From Albugo candida (lineage: Eukaryota; Oomycota; Peronosporomycetes; Albuginales; Albuginaceae), in contig CAJNAR010000162.1 of NCBI GenBank assembly GCA_905220665.1, forward strand, positions 1 to 64,000: a stretch of DNA of 64,000 nucleotides, written 5' to 3'. Positions 40,201 to 48,625 of this stretch are shown here, piece after piece (positions within the stretch are counted from its first letter, which is position 1; every line of letters begins with the position of its first letter). The translations under genes were made by a program, and so were the position numbers. Under the pieces are notes generated by a model. The model did no database searches and was not told the origin of the DNA. It worked only from the letters and a program-made list of their open reading frames with translations.

Positions 40201-41338
40201 TTAGTTGGATCTGACTTTTGTTTGTCCAGAACATATTCCTGTCGAGATTGTCGACTTCAAGTACCGAAGGACTCTAATTGCTGCGTTCCAGCGTTCTTCG
40301 CTAGGATTTTCGAGCTGGCGACTGAGCTGGCTTACTGCAAATGCGATGTCAGGCCTTGTTCCATTTGCGATATACAAAAGCGATCCCACCAAAGACCTAT
40401 AAGGTCTTTTGACCATTCTTGAATCCTTTTCTTCGATCTTTGAAAGGAACTGTTCTACAACGCAAGGATTATCAACAAATTTGGAATTGACTTGATTGTA
40501 CTTTTCAACCATCCTAGATATGCTTGCTTGCTGGATGATACACATAACTTTCTCCAATCGATCATAGTTTACTTCAATACCGACTACGAATCGAACATTG
40601 CCAAGTTTCTTGAGCTTAAAATGTTTTGATAACTTCTCGACAAATTCTCCAATTTCATCCTCGCATTGTGATCCAATGCGTAGATCATCAACGTACAATG
40701 TAACCAGTAAGAATGACTCACCCTGTCGTCTAACAAAGATGCAAGGATCTGTTTTACACTGATTGAAGTTCATTCCAATGATAAATTCTGAGATAGTCTT
40801 CTACCAAGTCGATGCAGCGTTTTTCAATCCATAATGACTCCGACTTAATTTTAGAACTTTGTTTGAACCAATTTTGAATCCTTTAGGAGGAAAAACATAC
40901 ACTTCTTCTTTCAAGTTCCCATTTAACGATCCCGTGTCCGCATCAAATTGATGAGTATAAGCTCCAATGTGACAGCAATAACCTGAAAATACTCGAATTG
41001 AATTCATATTGGCCACAGGCGAGTAATTTTCCATGTAGTCCACCCCATGCGTCTGTCTATATCCAAGCGCAACCACTCGGGCTTTGTATCTGTCAATTTC
41101 ACCGTTTTCGTTTCTTTTAATAGTAAATACCCATTGTGTACCAATAACCTTCTTCATCGGAATTCGATCAACACATGTCCAAACTTTTTTGTTCTTTAAT
41201 GCTGACAGTTCATTTTCAATGGCTTGCTTCCAGAATCCACCTTCTGGAGATTGAACTGCTTCGTCATATGTCGCAGGTGCCTCTAATGCTGCGTTTGCCT
41301 GCTCATAATCAATCCTGTATCTTTTTTTGAAGCTCTGT
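40201..41338 (-). pseudogene. Copia reverse transcriptase fragment with in-frame stop
   Basis: Beginning at the broken end near 41,338 the minus strand encodes a typical Copia RT entry (SPEGGFWKQAIENELSAL), then GTQWVFTIK, RYKARVVALGYRQ, a palm motif QFDADTGSLNG with the first catalytic Asp, and YGLKNAASTW. A TAG stop (40,801-40,803) follows directly where the family continues. The same frame resumes with NFNQCKTDPCIF and the second catalytic motif YVDDLRIGS, then RPYRSLVGSLLYIANGTRPDI and RYLKSTI. The first palm motif reads TGSLNG where TAFLNG is usual. The stop and the lost downstream box show that the copy is dead. The function when intact is synthesis of element cDNA in virus-like particles. 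Confidence 0.88.
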
Positions 41339-41586
41339 TGTGGTCATTGACAAACATTTTGTGCTGCATTTTTGAGGATAATAAAAACTGAAATGAGTCC
41401 AGTTGGTTGTGATCGTGAACCTTGGTTTCTTGAACACAACAAATGGAGTGTTGTGATAGGATGTGGTCGATAAAAAGATGACCATTTTTTATGAATTCCA
41501 GTAACATTCACCGTGAGTGATGAGACATTGTTCCACGTTGAAATAATCGAGGAGCCCTTAGCATTCACGCTGAAGTGGACCAGAAA
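41339..41586 (-). pseudogene. LINE ORF2 start fragment, copy A
   Basis: About 80 codons of the ORF2 endonuclease domain remain, corresponding to NAKGSSIISTWNN through MFVNDHN in copy B. An extra T in the T-run near 41,487 (gaccatttttt against gaccattttta) shifts the frame, so the domain is split over two frames. The rest of the endonuclease, RT and zinc cluster are absent. The following minus-strand sequence belongs to Copia RT. Confidence 0.85.
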
Positions 41587-44018
41587 TCAACCTCGTTTCA
41601 CCATCTTGTTGTAAGAGGTGAAGTGTTGTATGTTCCTCTGGAAAAAAGCTGAGGTTGACTGAAAGCTCAGCTGTCACCATGGAGAAGTCCACGCCATCTA
41701 CCTCCAACCCTTGAGACCAACACTTTATGCCCACGTCGGAGCGGAAGAAGTATATGATCACATTGTTTGGAAGTAAACGACAATGATGACCCGGAATCCA
41801 AATCACTGGTCCATCGGTGAGATATTGGATCCAGTGATCGTTTGTGTAGAATGTCGGAGCAGTACACATAAATAAAAGTTCCAACAACGCGAGAGCTTTC
41901 GTTGCTCGAGTCAAACCGATAACGATGTCCGGCACTGACGTCCACCACGACATTACTTTCTCGAACAATACCGATCGCTTCGAGGGAACTATACCACCAA
42001 CGTGGCGACTCCATCGCGTCGCAAACGTAACATCTTCGCCGAGATTGTGTGTTGCTAAAACGCGATTTATCATGAGTAGATGCGCCACTTCATCCAAAGC
42101 TTTATCGTTCGACTCCATACACGCGAGTAGCACACCATTCATCGTGATCGGATGATCAAGTGCCGCTCGGATGATTTTGTCCGGATTTGTGCAGAACTGG
42201 ATTAGCTTTCGCACATGAGGGATGCAAGCATCCGCTTGAACCAGCTTGTCCGGTCGGAGCGAGTGAAGGGCATTTTTCGAATCGATTTCCATCAGCTCCC
42301 CTATTTCACCAACTCGGGTTGGTCGTTCCGATTTCTCGATTGTTGTATGCCGTTTCTGATAAAAGTGTGCCGCCTCTTTCGAGGTGGCCACCTCTTGTGG
42401 CATCCGTGCTTTCACGGGAATGATTTGAACGCGATTTCCATTCTCCGGATTGGCCTTCGATCTCCACCTCCATAGTTGCGAGTACAGAAAAATAATTACT
42501 CGTCGCTAGTTTCGGAAGCGCAAGAGGTGGTGCTTTGGAGACCATTTGTTCGAACGGCTCCACCCGGTTACGTTTTCCACTCGTCCATGCCAACTTCATG
42601 GATACATCCCCATCCCGCTCTACCCGTGGTTGTGAGTATGACTGACTGGTCAGTTGGAGGATGGGAGGAAACGGCTGCAATAAGGCTGATGCCCCTGGTG
42701 GTGTGATAGTTGGGGGAGAATTGAGCTCCAACGAGATTTGATCGGAGAGCTTCCGTCCAGGTTTCCTCGCATCCAATTCTTGACTGAGAACTGGCTTCAC
42801 CATCTTTTTTGGTGCCACCACGAGCACCGTTGGCGCGTTTGTTTGTTTTGGTTGCTGTTGTGGTTTTTGTTGCGGTTGATTTTGAATGTGGTTTTGCTTT
42901 TTCTTTTGCTTGTTCGATTGTTGTTGCCGTGCTCCCGGGGTTGATGTAGCACCCAAATCCAAGCAATAAGGACCACGTTGACCAAAACGTGGTCGTTCCG
43001 TTGGAACTGGAGCATTCTTACCCCGTACTGGGTAGAGCTGTTTGTCGTAAGCGATTTGTTCAATCACTTTACCAACTCGAACCAGTTGTTGGGGGCACGT
43101 CAAACTACCGAAGTAAACTCGCCAAGTCGACATCACCACTGCCTTTGTGGGAATCGTCTCGCGGAAGGTGTCATACACCACTTGACATCCTAGTTGGTGA
43201 AGAGCACGGAGAATGTTGTTCCGTTCTTCCTCCACGCCTACGCCGAAAACATCGAGGTAGTACTTTGTTTCAAGAGTATCAAACTCTCGAAAAAAATACT
43301 TTTCCCCAAGGATAGTCACCGGCTGACACTCCAACTGTTGGCAGGCATCCGCTGTGGTGACCATCATCCTGATGTTTCCCCCAGGCATTTTGGACACCTG
43401 AGCGATTGACCGGCTCTCCAGTAAACTTTCAAAGACCGGATTGCCTTGGTCTCGCTTCAGAGAGGATAAAACTTTCCCATTCGGAGTACGGGTCAAGGAC
43501 TGACCCGACTCCAACACCATCGGGAAGGTTGCTTTCCGGATTTGGAAAGGTCTTCCTGCTTCCAATTTCGCAGACAAAACCGACCAATCCGGGTGCTCCC
43601 CATCAGCATATAGCTGCAGGATAGCCTCGATATCCGAGGCTTTCGGCTTTGCGAGCTCCACGCGAAATTTCGCCCGAGCTCTAGCCTGGTCCTTACGCAA
43701 GGACTCCTGTGACTTGATAAGGTCAGCAAGCGTGGGACTTTTAGTGTCGTCCACACTTGCAGTTGCCTTTTGGTCATCCTGTGACGAGGCAACGACAGTA
43801 CCGCATGTACCACCGGTACCACATCCTGCACCGGTAGTACCGGTATTAACCTGTACCGTCACACTGGGGGTGGGGGTACTTTCCACGTCATCACAGAGGG
43901 GTGATGACTCATCAACAATCGTACAATCACCCAAAACAGGGTGACTCATGAGGGTTGCCACGTCACTACATGTGGATGCCAGCACCCTTGGTTGTGTCGA
44001 TATGTCGACTTGGACCAT
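41558..44018 (-). pseudogene. LINE ORF1 (gag-like), copy A, frameshifted
   Basis: Aligns with the intact ORF1 of copy B over its full length. A 14-bp deletion near 42,453 (ggattggccttcg against ggattggcaaccgctg in B) breaks the frame: the first about 520 codons are in one frame and the last 285 in another. A second pair of changes, minus 2 bp near 41,670 and minus 1 bp near 41,708, cancel each other but replace about a dozen residues (GLEVDGVDF in place of WFGGRWRGL). The N-terminal part keeps the TADACQQLE, DTLETKYYLDVF and STWRVYFG motifs, and the hinge is rich in Q, N and K. It starts with ATG-GTC-CAA like the other copies. The product would have been an RNA-binding partner of ORF2. Confidence 0.9.
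43887..43944 (-). promoter_or_regulatory. Two hairpins near the 5' end of ORF1, copy A
   Basis: Stem gtcatcac/gtgatgac with a 6-nt loop (43887-43908) and stem tcaccc/gggtga with a 6-nt loop (43927-43944). Both lie within the first about 130 nt of ORF1. They recur in copies B and C with stems kept and the first loop changed. Confidence 0.5.
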
Positions 44019-44425
44019 TGTTTTCGAGAGGAAGGAGTTGAAAAAAGTTGTTTTTTCGAGGTGTTTTACTAAATTGCCGGGTTACTTAGTAGCCGCCAAA
44101 TTGAGAAGTGGTCGTATAGCTCATTCGAAGGTGTCTGTAGTACTAGAATTGGACTAACTGACTTCTCTAGTTGCCTAGGCTATCTTAAATAACATATATA
44201 CATATAAAAAACGTTTCGTGAAATACCTGTGAGAGATGATAGAATGTCCCTCGTTGATAATCTCGTATCAAAGTAGCAGCCTCAGCAACCTTAATACGAG
44301 ACTGTGTCCAGCTTGTAAATGGTGTTAAGTTGTAAAGTTGTAAAGTTGTAAAAATGGTCCAAAAGTACCGTGGTTTGCAAATTGGTGTGCGCCACACTAC
44401 GGTGAGCAGAACCAGCCAACTAGGA
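44019..44425 (-). other. Spacer between LINE copies A and B (3' UTR of B plus 5' UTR of A)
   Basis: No gene. About 407 bp with the same layout as the spacers at 51087-51487 and 58166-58922. It has three copies of an 8-bp period (tgtaaagt type) at about 44,327-44,350, close to the end of ORF2 B, then a variable part, then a strongly conserved part around gttgcctaggctatctt, acatatatacatataaaaa and gtttcgtgaaatacctgtg. There is no poly(A) tail. The exact end of one element and start of the next cannot be fixed; the 8-bp repeats may mark the 3' tail. Promoter function for ORF1 is plausible but not shown. Confidence 0.7.
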
Positions 44426-47400
44426 CTAGGATCTGAGTTGCACTTGCCGTTCCACTCGCCTGTGCCGTACCCGCAGCAATGATCTTCGACTTCTGAAAAA
44501 TCCACCAAATGATCCTTGCGTTGCGAGTTGATCCAGTACCTTTGCAAGCCGAATGCGTTCCTCGTGGTCGTAACACTGTCTTCGAAAGTACCGAACGTGT
44601 GCACTAAACGTGGTGTAGATCACGGAAAGGGCTGGAACTGTCGGAGTTGCTGATCGCTGATCGAACAAACGACGATTCCGATCTGTCCAGACGAAGTGCA
44701 GTGTCACCGCTTGCAATGCAAGCCACAAATCCGATATAATTGCTAAATATTCTTTCCAATCCGACCGTAGTGTTGGTACGATTGCACATGCAATATGCGT
44801 CCAACGTGGTCGAGAGGAGAAAAACTGATCCCAACTAGGAAGTAACTCCCTCCATAACTGTGCCGTGTGGTCGCACTCTAGAAAGAGATGTTGATCGGAT
44901 TCCACTGCCCCACACGAAGGCTGCGTGCACAATATAATGTCGGACTGAATATCCTTTAAGAACCAGAAACGAGATCGAACTGGCAACATCCGAAAGGCGA
45001 GACGAAACTGTAAATCCTCGAAAACTGGTAATACACGTTTTCGAAGATGCCGTGATGTAGCCATAAAAGTTCGGATTCGTTCTGAATCCAGTGCGTCCGA
45101 TCTCTCCCGTGTTGACCAATGTGTCGACATCGGATGACTCTTGGTTGGTTCGGAAGGTTTCCAGACGATTCGTGAGAGTTGTGAGCGTGGAATGGATGGA
45201 AAAAAATGTTTCCTTTCCTTGCTTTTTACTCCCACATAAAATGATCTGCCACTTGTGGTTGGTATAATCCAAGTGATGAGACCAATCGTCGAGTGGATAC
45301 GCTGGAGAATCTGAGTGACTTCATTGTAAAGTCGACTCAGCAACTTTTCTTCAGACATATCCGACGTGTTCAGCTCTTCGTCGTTGTAATAGTTGGCGAC
45401 GAAATCTTCCTTCGTTGGCCATGTGTCGCTTTCACGAAAAAAGTCTTGCAAACTTCGAACGTCGAAAAGTGTAGCAAATGTTTTTCGAAATGTTCGATGT
45501 GGTTCATCCACCATGCCAAGATTGTACCAAACGTTCTGCGTACTCGGATGACGAGTAGCAGCTTCGTAATGTAATTTTTGGTCGCAGTGAAACCACATCG
45601 GCTGTTCCATGTAGTACTGACGGCGTTGTGAAACATTTAAATCTGATATTGAAATGCTCCAATCCATCTGATGCCACATTTTAAATGCTTGTTTCCACCA
45701 TGACGATATGCTCTCCCATTGAACCATTTTTCCATGTCGATTTGGTGCGATGGTGAATATATCCATCGGCTTGTGTGGTCCAAAGGGAGGTTGAATAAGT
45801 TGTAATAATTCCGTCGAAGCAGTTGTCCAATTCGCAGGAATAATTGTTGACGCATCGGATGCGAACTGCTGAAGGAATTGAATACGTTGTAGCTTTAGTC
45901 GTCCCACCAAAAAAGGAACTTGTAGTCCACCATCCTGTCGGCGAAGATATAAAAACTCTTTGCTGAGCAGGTGAACATGTTTTGAATCTTTTTTGTGTTT
46001 CCGACCAAGCACAAATCGATTTAACATCGATTGCCACTGTCGAATTGTCACTGCTGGTATGTCTACGTGCATCGTGTAATGCCACAAACGTGATAAAATC
46101 ATCGTCTGCGCAACCAGTAGTCGACCACGAACAGTTCGTGCTCGTCGAAACCATACACCAAACCCATCGTAAAAACGCTTGTCGAGAGTTGAAATAACCA
46201 TCGAGTGAGTTGGTTTCTGGCTGAACGGAATACCCAAATACTTGACCGAATCCTCCGGACCCATTATGGTCAAATTGGGAATACGTGGACATGGCTTGGT
46301 CCGATTCAACGAGAGCAAGGATGATTTACTCAAGTTGAGTTTCGCACCCGATCCATCGCAATAGACTTGGACGAGTTCGAGTTGCGTCAAAACACCATTT
46401 GGTGTCTCTGAAAGCAATGTCGAATCGTCCGCAAAAAATAATCCAGTTGCGACAGTCGTGCCATTAATCCAAATGCCATGTTCTTCATGTTGTCGAAGTA
46501 AATTTCCCAAAGGTTCGATCGTCATCAGAAAAAGTAATGCTGAGAGAGGATCACCTTGTTTCACTCCACGTTGTGGTGTAATGGACGGTGTGATATTTCC
46601 ATTAATCATCAACTGCGCCTTTGTGTTATTGTACAAAAGACGAACCCAGTCGATGAAACTTTTTCCAACGCCCATTTTTTCCAAAACGCGAAACATGTAC
46701 GTCCAATTGACTCGATCATAAGCTTTCTCAAAGTCGAGAAAAGTCGCATAAGCTTCCTCCCCACGATGAGTGACCAAGTCTTGGATGTCGGTGAGATGTC
46801 GAATATGATGATGCATTGACCTTCCGCGCACAAATGCTTTTTGATCTTGATGGATCAATTTTGGCAAAAAACGTTGCAATCGATACGCCAACACTTTTGA
46901 AAGTACTTTTACATCGACACAAAGCAGTGCGATCGGTCGATAGTTGCCAGGATCACCTCGTGATCCTTTTTTGTACAATAATGTTATTGCCGAGTGACGT
47001 TGTGATCGAAGTAGAATTCCTCTTTCCAGCTGATATTCGAACACGATCTTCAGACACTCGCCAAACGTTTCCGGATCAAGCTGATAAAATGCAGCTGGTA
47101 GTCCATCCATACCTGGAGAAGAACTACTCCGCATGTGCTTGATCGCTTCCGCCATCTCGGTCGTACTTAACCGAGTGGAGAGACGGTCTTGCTCTGCTGA
47201 GGCAAGTGAAACTTGAATCGAATCGAGTAACTTTTTTTGCTTTCTTTCACTTGGATCATATGAGTCGGTCTCTGAGCTATAAAGAGAGCCCATGACACCA
47301 CCCCAATGATCTCTGAATTCGTCAATAATCTCCCTCGGGTTCGATGTCACTGTACCACATTTTTTGGTAACATTTTCGATCGGCACGCGACGACAAGAAC

Positions 47401-48607
47401 TATCCGGAGGGCGAAAAAAATACTTTGAAGAGTTCTCCATATGCTTCACGTGATGGTCGAAGCTTTCATCTTGGTTGTATTTCGCGTTGTTTTCGACTGA
47501 AAGTCGAAATTGTTCGAGACTCGATTCGTAAAAGTACCGTGACTCATTGGTGTCGTGGATGCGATATCGAGCTGCTGCGACTTCCAAAACACGCTGGCTA
47601 GACTCAACATCACGTCGGCTATCTTGTGCAACCTTTTTTTCGATTCCTTGAAGCTGTTTCTTGATTTTCGTCTTCCAACTTTCCCACATTTTACCGGGAT
47701 TCGAAGTTGTCCGTAACTGGTTGAGCACCAAATTCGCTTCCAATTTGATTGCTTCGACAACTTTAGGATATTCAAATAGTCGTAATGAGCATTTCCAATA
47801 TCCTCGACCGGGTGATTGAGTTGGATTTGCAAAAGTTACTTTTTGTGCCAGATGATCTCCCGCATGTCGTGGACGAAAATACTCAGAGGTTTTGTATACC
47901 ATATTGAATAGCTCTTCCGACATGCAGATATAATCAAGTCGATTCTTGCGCGGTAATGGTCCTGTAAATACTTTTTCAGTCGGATGCTGGATTCGCCAAG
48001 CGTCTACCACACCCAACTGTGAAAGCCATTCCAAACACGCTAATCGACTTGGTTCGTGTCGAATTGTTCCACTCGAAGCATCGATAGCTGGATCGAGTGG
48101 CGTGTTGAAATCACCAAATACGATATGTGTTGCGGTCGATTCGAAAGTGTTGGAAAGCAATAACTCATAAAAACCCACTCGTTCCTCGGCCTTGACCGGT
48201 GCATATACATTGTGAATATACACCGGTGCATCGTGAATGAGAAGACGCAGAACCAAATAACGATTTCGAATGCTTCGATCGGTGAGTTCTTCAGCTGTTG
48301 TATAACCGGGAAAGTCCGAACGAAGGATTGTCATGACGCCGCCACTGCGGTTTTGAGTCGGATGGAGAAAAGCACTGTTGTGATCATTGACAAACATTTT
48401 GTGCTGCATTTTTGAGGATAATAAAAATTGAAATGATTCCAGTTGGTTGTGATCGTGAAACTTGGTTTCTTGAACACAACAAATGGAGTGTTGTGATACG
48501 ATGTGGTCGATAAAAAGATGACCATTTTTATGTATTCCATTAACATTCACCGTGAGTGCTGAGATATTGTTCCACGTTGAAATAATCGAGGAGCCCTTAG
48601 CATTCAC
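44426..48607 (-). CDS. LINE ORF2: AP-type endonuclease, reverse transcriptase, C-terminal zinc cluster (copy B)
   Basis: An intact 1393-codon frame that nicks target DNA and reverse-transcribes the element RNA. Endonuclease domain about residues 15-255: N23 in VNVNG, E47 in VQETK, GDFN at 165-168, LDY at 224-226, and D251-H252. RT about 495-780: SSSPGMDG entry, NYRPIALL, FVRGRSMH, motif A ATFLDFEKAYD with D625, motif B GVKQGDPLS at 681-689, motif C FADD at 725-728, and KYLGIPF after it. C-terminal cluster C1227-x4-C-x7-H-x4-C1245 followed by W-R-E-L resembles zf-RVT. The open frame extends to 48,625, but no ATG occurs before residue 67, beyond catalytic E47, so the start shown (a GTG) is only formal. 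It overlaps ORF1 by 29 nt. Confidence 0.93.
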   Translation of the reverse strand: MNAKGSSIISTWNNISALTVNVNGIHKNGHLFIDHIVSQHSICCVQETKFHDHNQLESFQFLLSSKMQHKMFVNDHNSAFLHPTQNRSGGVMTILRSDFPGYTTAEELTDRSIRNRYLVLRLLIHDAPVYIHNVYAPVKAEERVGFYELLLSNTFESTATHIVFGDFNTPLDPAIDASSGTIRHEPSRLACLEWLSQLGVVDAWRIQHPTEKVFTGPLPRKNRLDYICMSEELFNMVYKTSEYFRPRHAGDHLAQKVTFANPTQSPGRGYWKCSLRLFEYPKVVEAIKLEANLVLNQLRTTSNPGKMWESWKTKIKKQLQGIEKKVAQDSRRDVESSQRVLEVAAARYRIHDTNESRYFYESSLEQFRLSVENNAKYNQDESFDHHVKHMENSSKYFFRPPDSSCRRVPIENVTKKCGTVTSNPREIIDEFRDHWGGVMGSLYSSETDSYDPSERKQKKLLDSIQVSLASAEQDRLSTRLSTTEMAEAIKHMRSSSSPGMDGLPAAFYQLDPETFGECLKIVFEYQLERGILLRSQRHSAITLLYKKGSRGDPGNYRPIALLCVDVKVLSKVLAYRLQRFLPKLIHQDQKAFVRGRSMHHHIRHLTDIQDLVTHRGEEAYATFLDFEKAYDRVNWTYMFRVLEKMGVGKSFIDWVRLLYNNTKAQLMINGNITPSITPQRGVKQGDPLSALLFLMTIEPLGNLLRQHEEHGIWINGTTVATGLFFADDSTLLSETPNGVLTQLELVQVYCDGSGAKLNLSKSSLLSLNRTKPCPRIPNLTIMGPEDSVKYLGIPFSQKPTHSMVISTLDKRFYDGFGVWFRRARTVRGRLLVAQTMILSRLWHYTMHVDIPAVTIRQWQSMLNRFVLGRKHKKDSKHVHLLSKEFLYLRRQDGGLQVPFLVGRLKLQRIQFLQQFASDASTIIPANWTTASTELLQLIQPPFGPHKPMDIFTIAPNRHGKMVQWESISSWWKQAFKMWHQMDWSISISDLNVSQRRQYYMEQPMWFHCDQKLHYEAATRHPSTQNVWYNLGMVDEPHRTFRKTFATLFDVRSLQDFFRESDTWPTKEDFVANYYNDEELNTSDMSEEKLLSRLYNEVTQILQRIHSTIGLITWIIPTTSGRSFYVGVKSKERKHFFPSIPRSQLSRIVWKPSEPTKSHPMSTHWSTRERSDALDSERIRTFMATSRHLRKRVLPVFEDLQFRLAFRMLPVRSRFWFLKDIQSDIILCTQPSCGAVESDQHLFLECDHTAQLWRELLPSWDQFFSSRPRWTHIACAIVPTLRSDWKEYLAIISDLWLALQAVTLHFVWTDRNRRLFDQRSATPTVPALSVIYTTFSAHVRYFRRQCYDHEERIRLAKVLDQLATQGSFGGFFRSRRSLLRVRHRRVERQVQLRS

Positions 48608-48625
48608 GCTGAAGTGGACCAGTAA
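48597..48625 (-). promoter_or_regulatory. 29-nt ORF1/ORF2 overlap, likely recoding or reinitiation site
   Basis: The ORF2 frame opens after a TGA at 48,626-48,628 and ORF1 ends with TAA at 48,597-48,599. ORF2 lies in the +1 frame relative to ORF1. The overlap has no ATG in the ORF2 frame. The same 29-nt overlap occurs at 41558-41586, 55658-55686 and 63088-63116, ending each time in CGTGAATGCTAAGG. Candidates are +1 frameshifting, for example near CTT CAG C, or restart at the GTG or another near-cognate codon. Confidence 0.65.

Larger units (their letters stand above)
39537..41338 (-). mobile_element. 3' part of a Ty1/Copia LTR retrotransposon, degenerate
   Basis: Read on the minus strand the fragment runs: RT amino part, RT palm, RNase H, polypurine tract, 3' LTR. 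The order is diagnostic of Copia pol (RT-RNase H at the 3' end). Gag, protease, integrase, primer binding site and 5' LTR are absent. On its low-coordinate side it abuts satellite directly at the LTR end, so it integrated in or beside satellite. On the other side it is cut at about 41,338 by LINE copy A. The missing half means no target-site duplication can be tested. Confidence 0.9.
41339..44018 (-). mobile_element. LINE copy A (3'-truncated, degenerate)
   Basis: Contains ORF1 with frameshifts and only about the first 80 codons of ORF2, then stops at the Copia junction. This is the opposite of ordinary LINE truncation, which removes the 5' end during target-primed reverse transcription. Loss of the 3' end therefore needs a later deletion or recombination. 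Homology to the other copies ends right after the ORF2 stretch MFVNDHN. Confidence 0.88.

Noticed and set aside
41925..43944. Plus-strand frames of 60-160 codons opposite the LINE ORFs
   Set aside because: They are antisense shadows of conserved ORF1 and ORF2 sequence and repeat in each copy at the same relative place.
44019..44425. Intron in the spacer, because of cag-gtattt on the minus strand
   Set aside because: The donor-like sequence is present but no convincing branch point and acceptor pair could be tied to an ORF, so it stays unassigned; RNA-seq across the spacer would decide.
44185..44604. Separate small gene of 139-145 codons at the 3' end of each ORF2
   Set aside because: It overlaps the ORF2 carboxy end in another frame and runs into the variable spacer; length and end differ in each copy.
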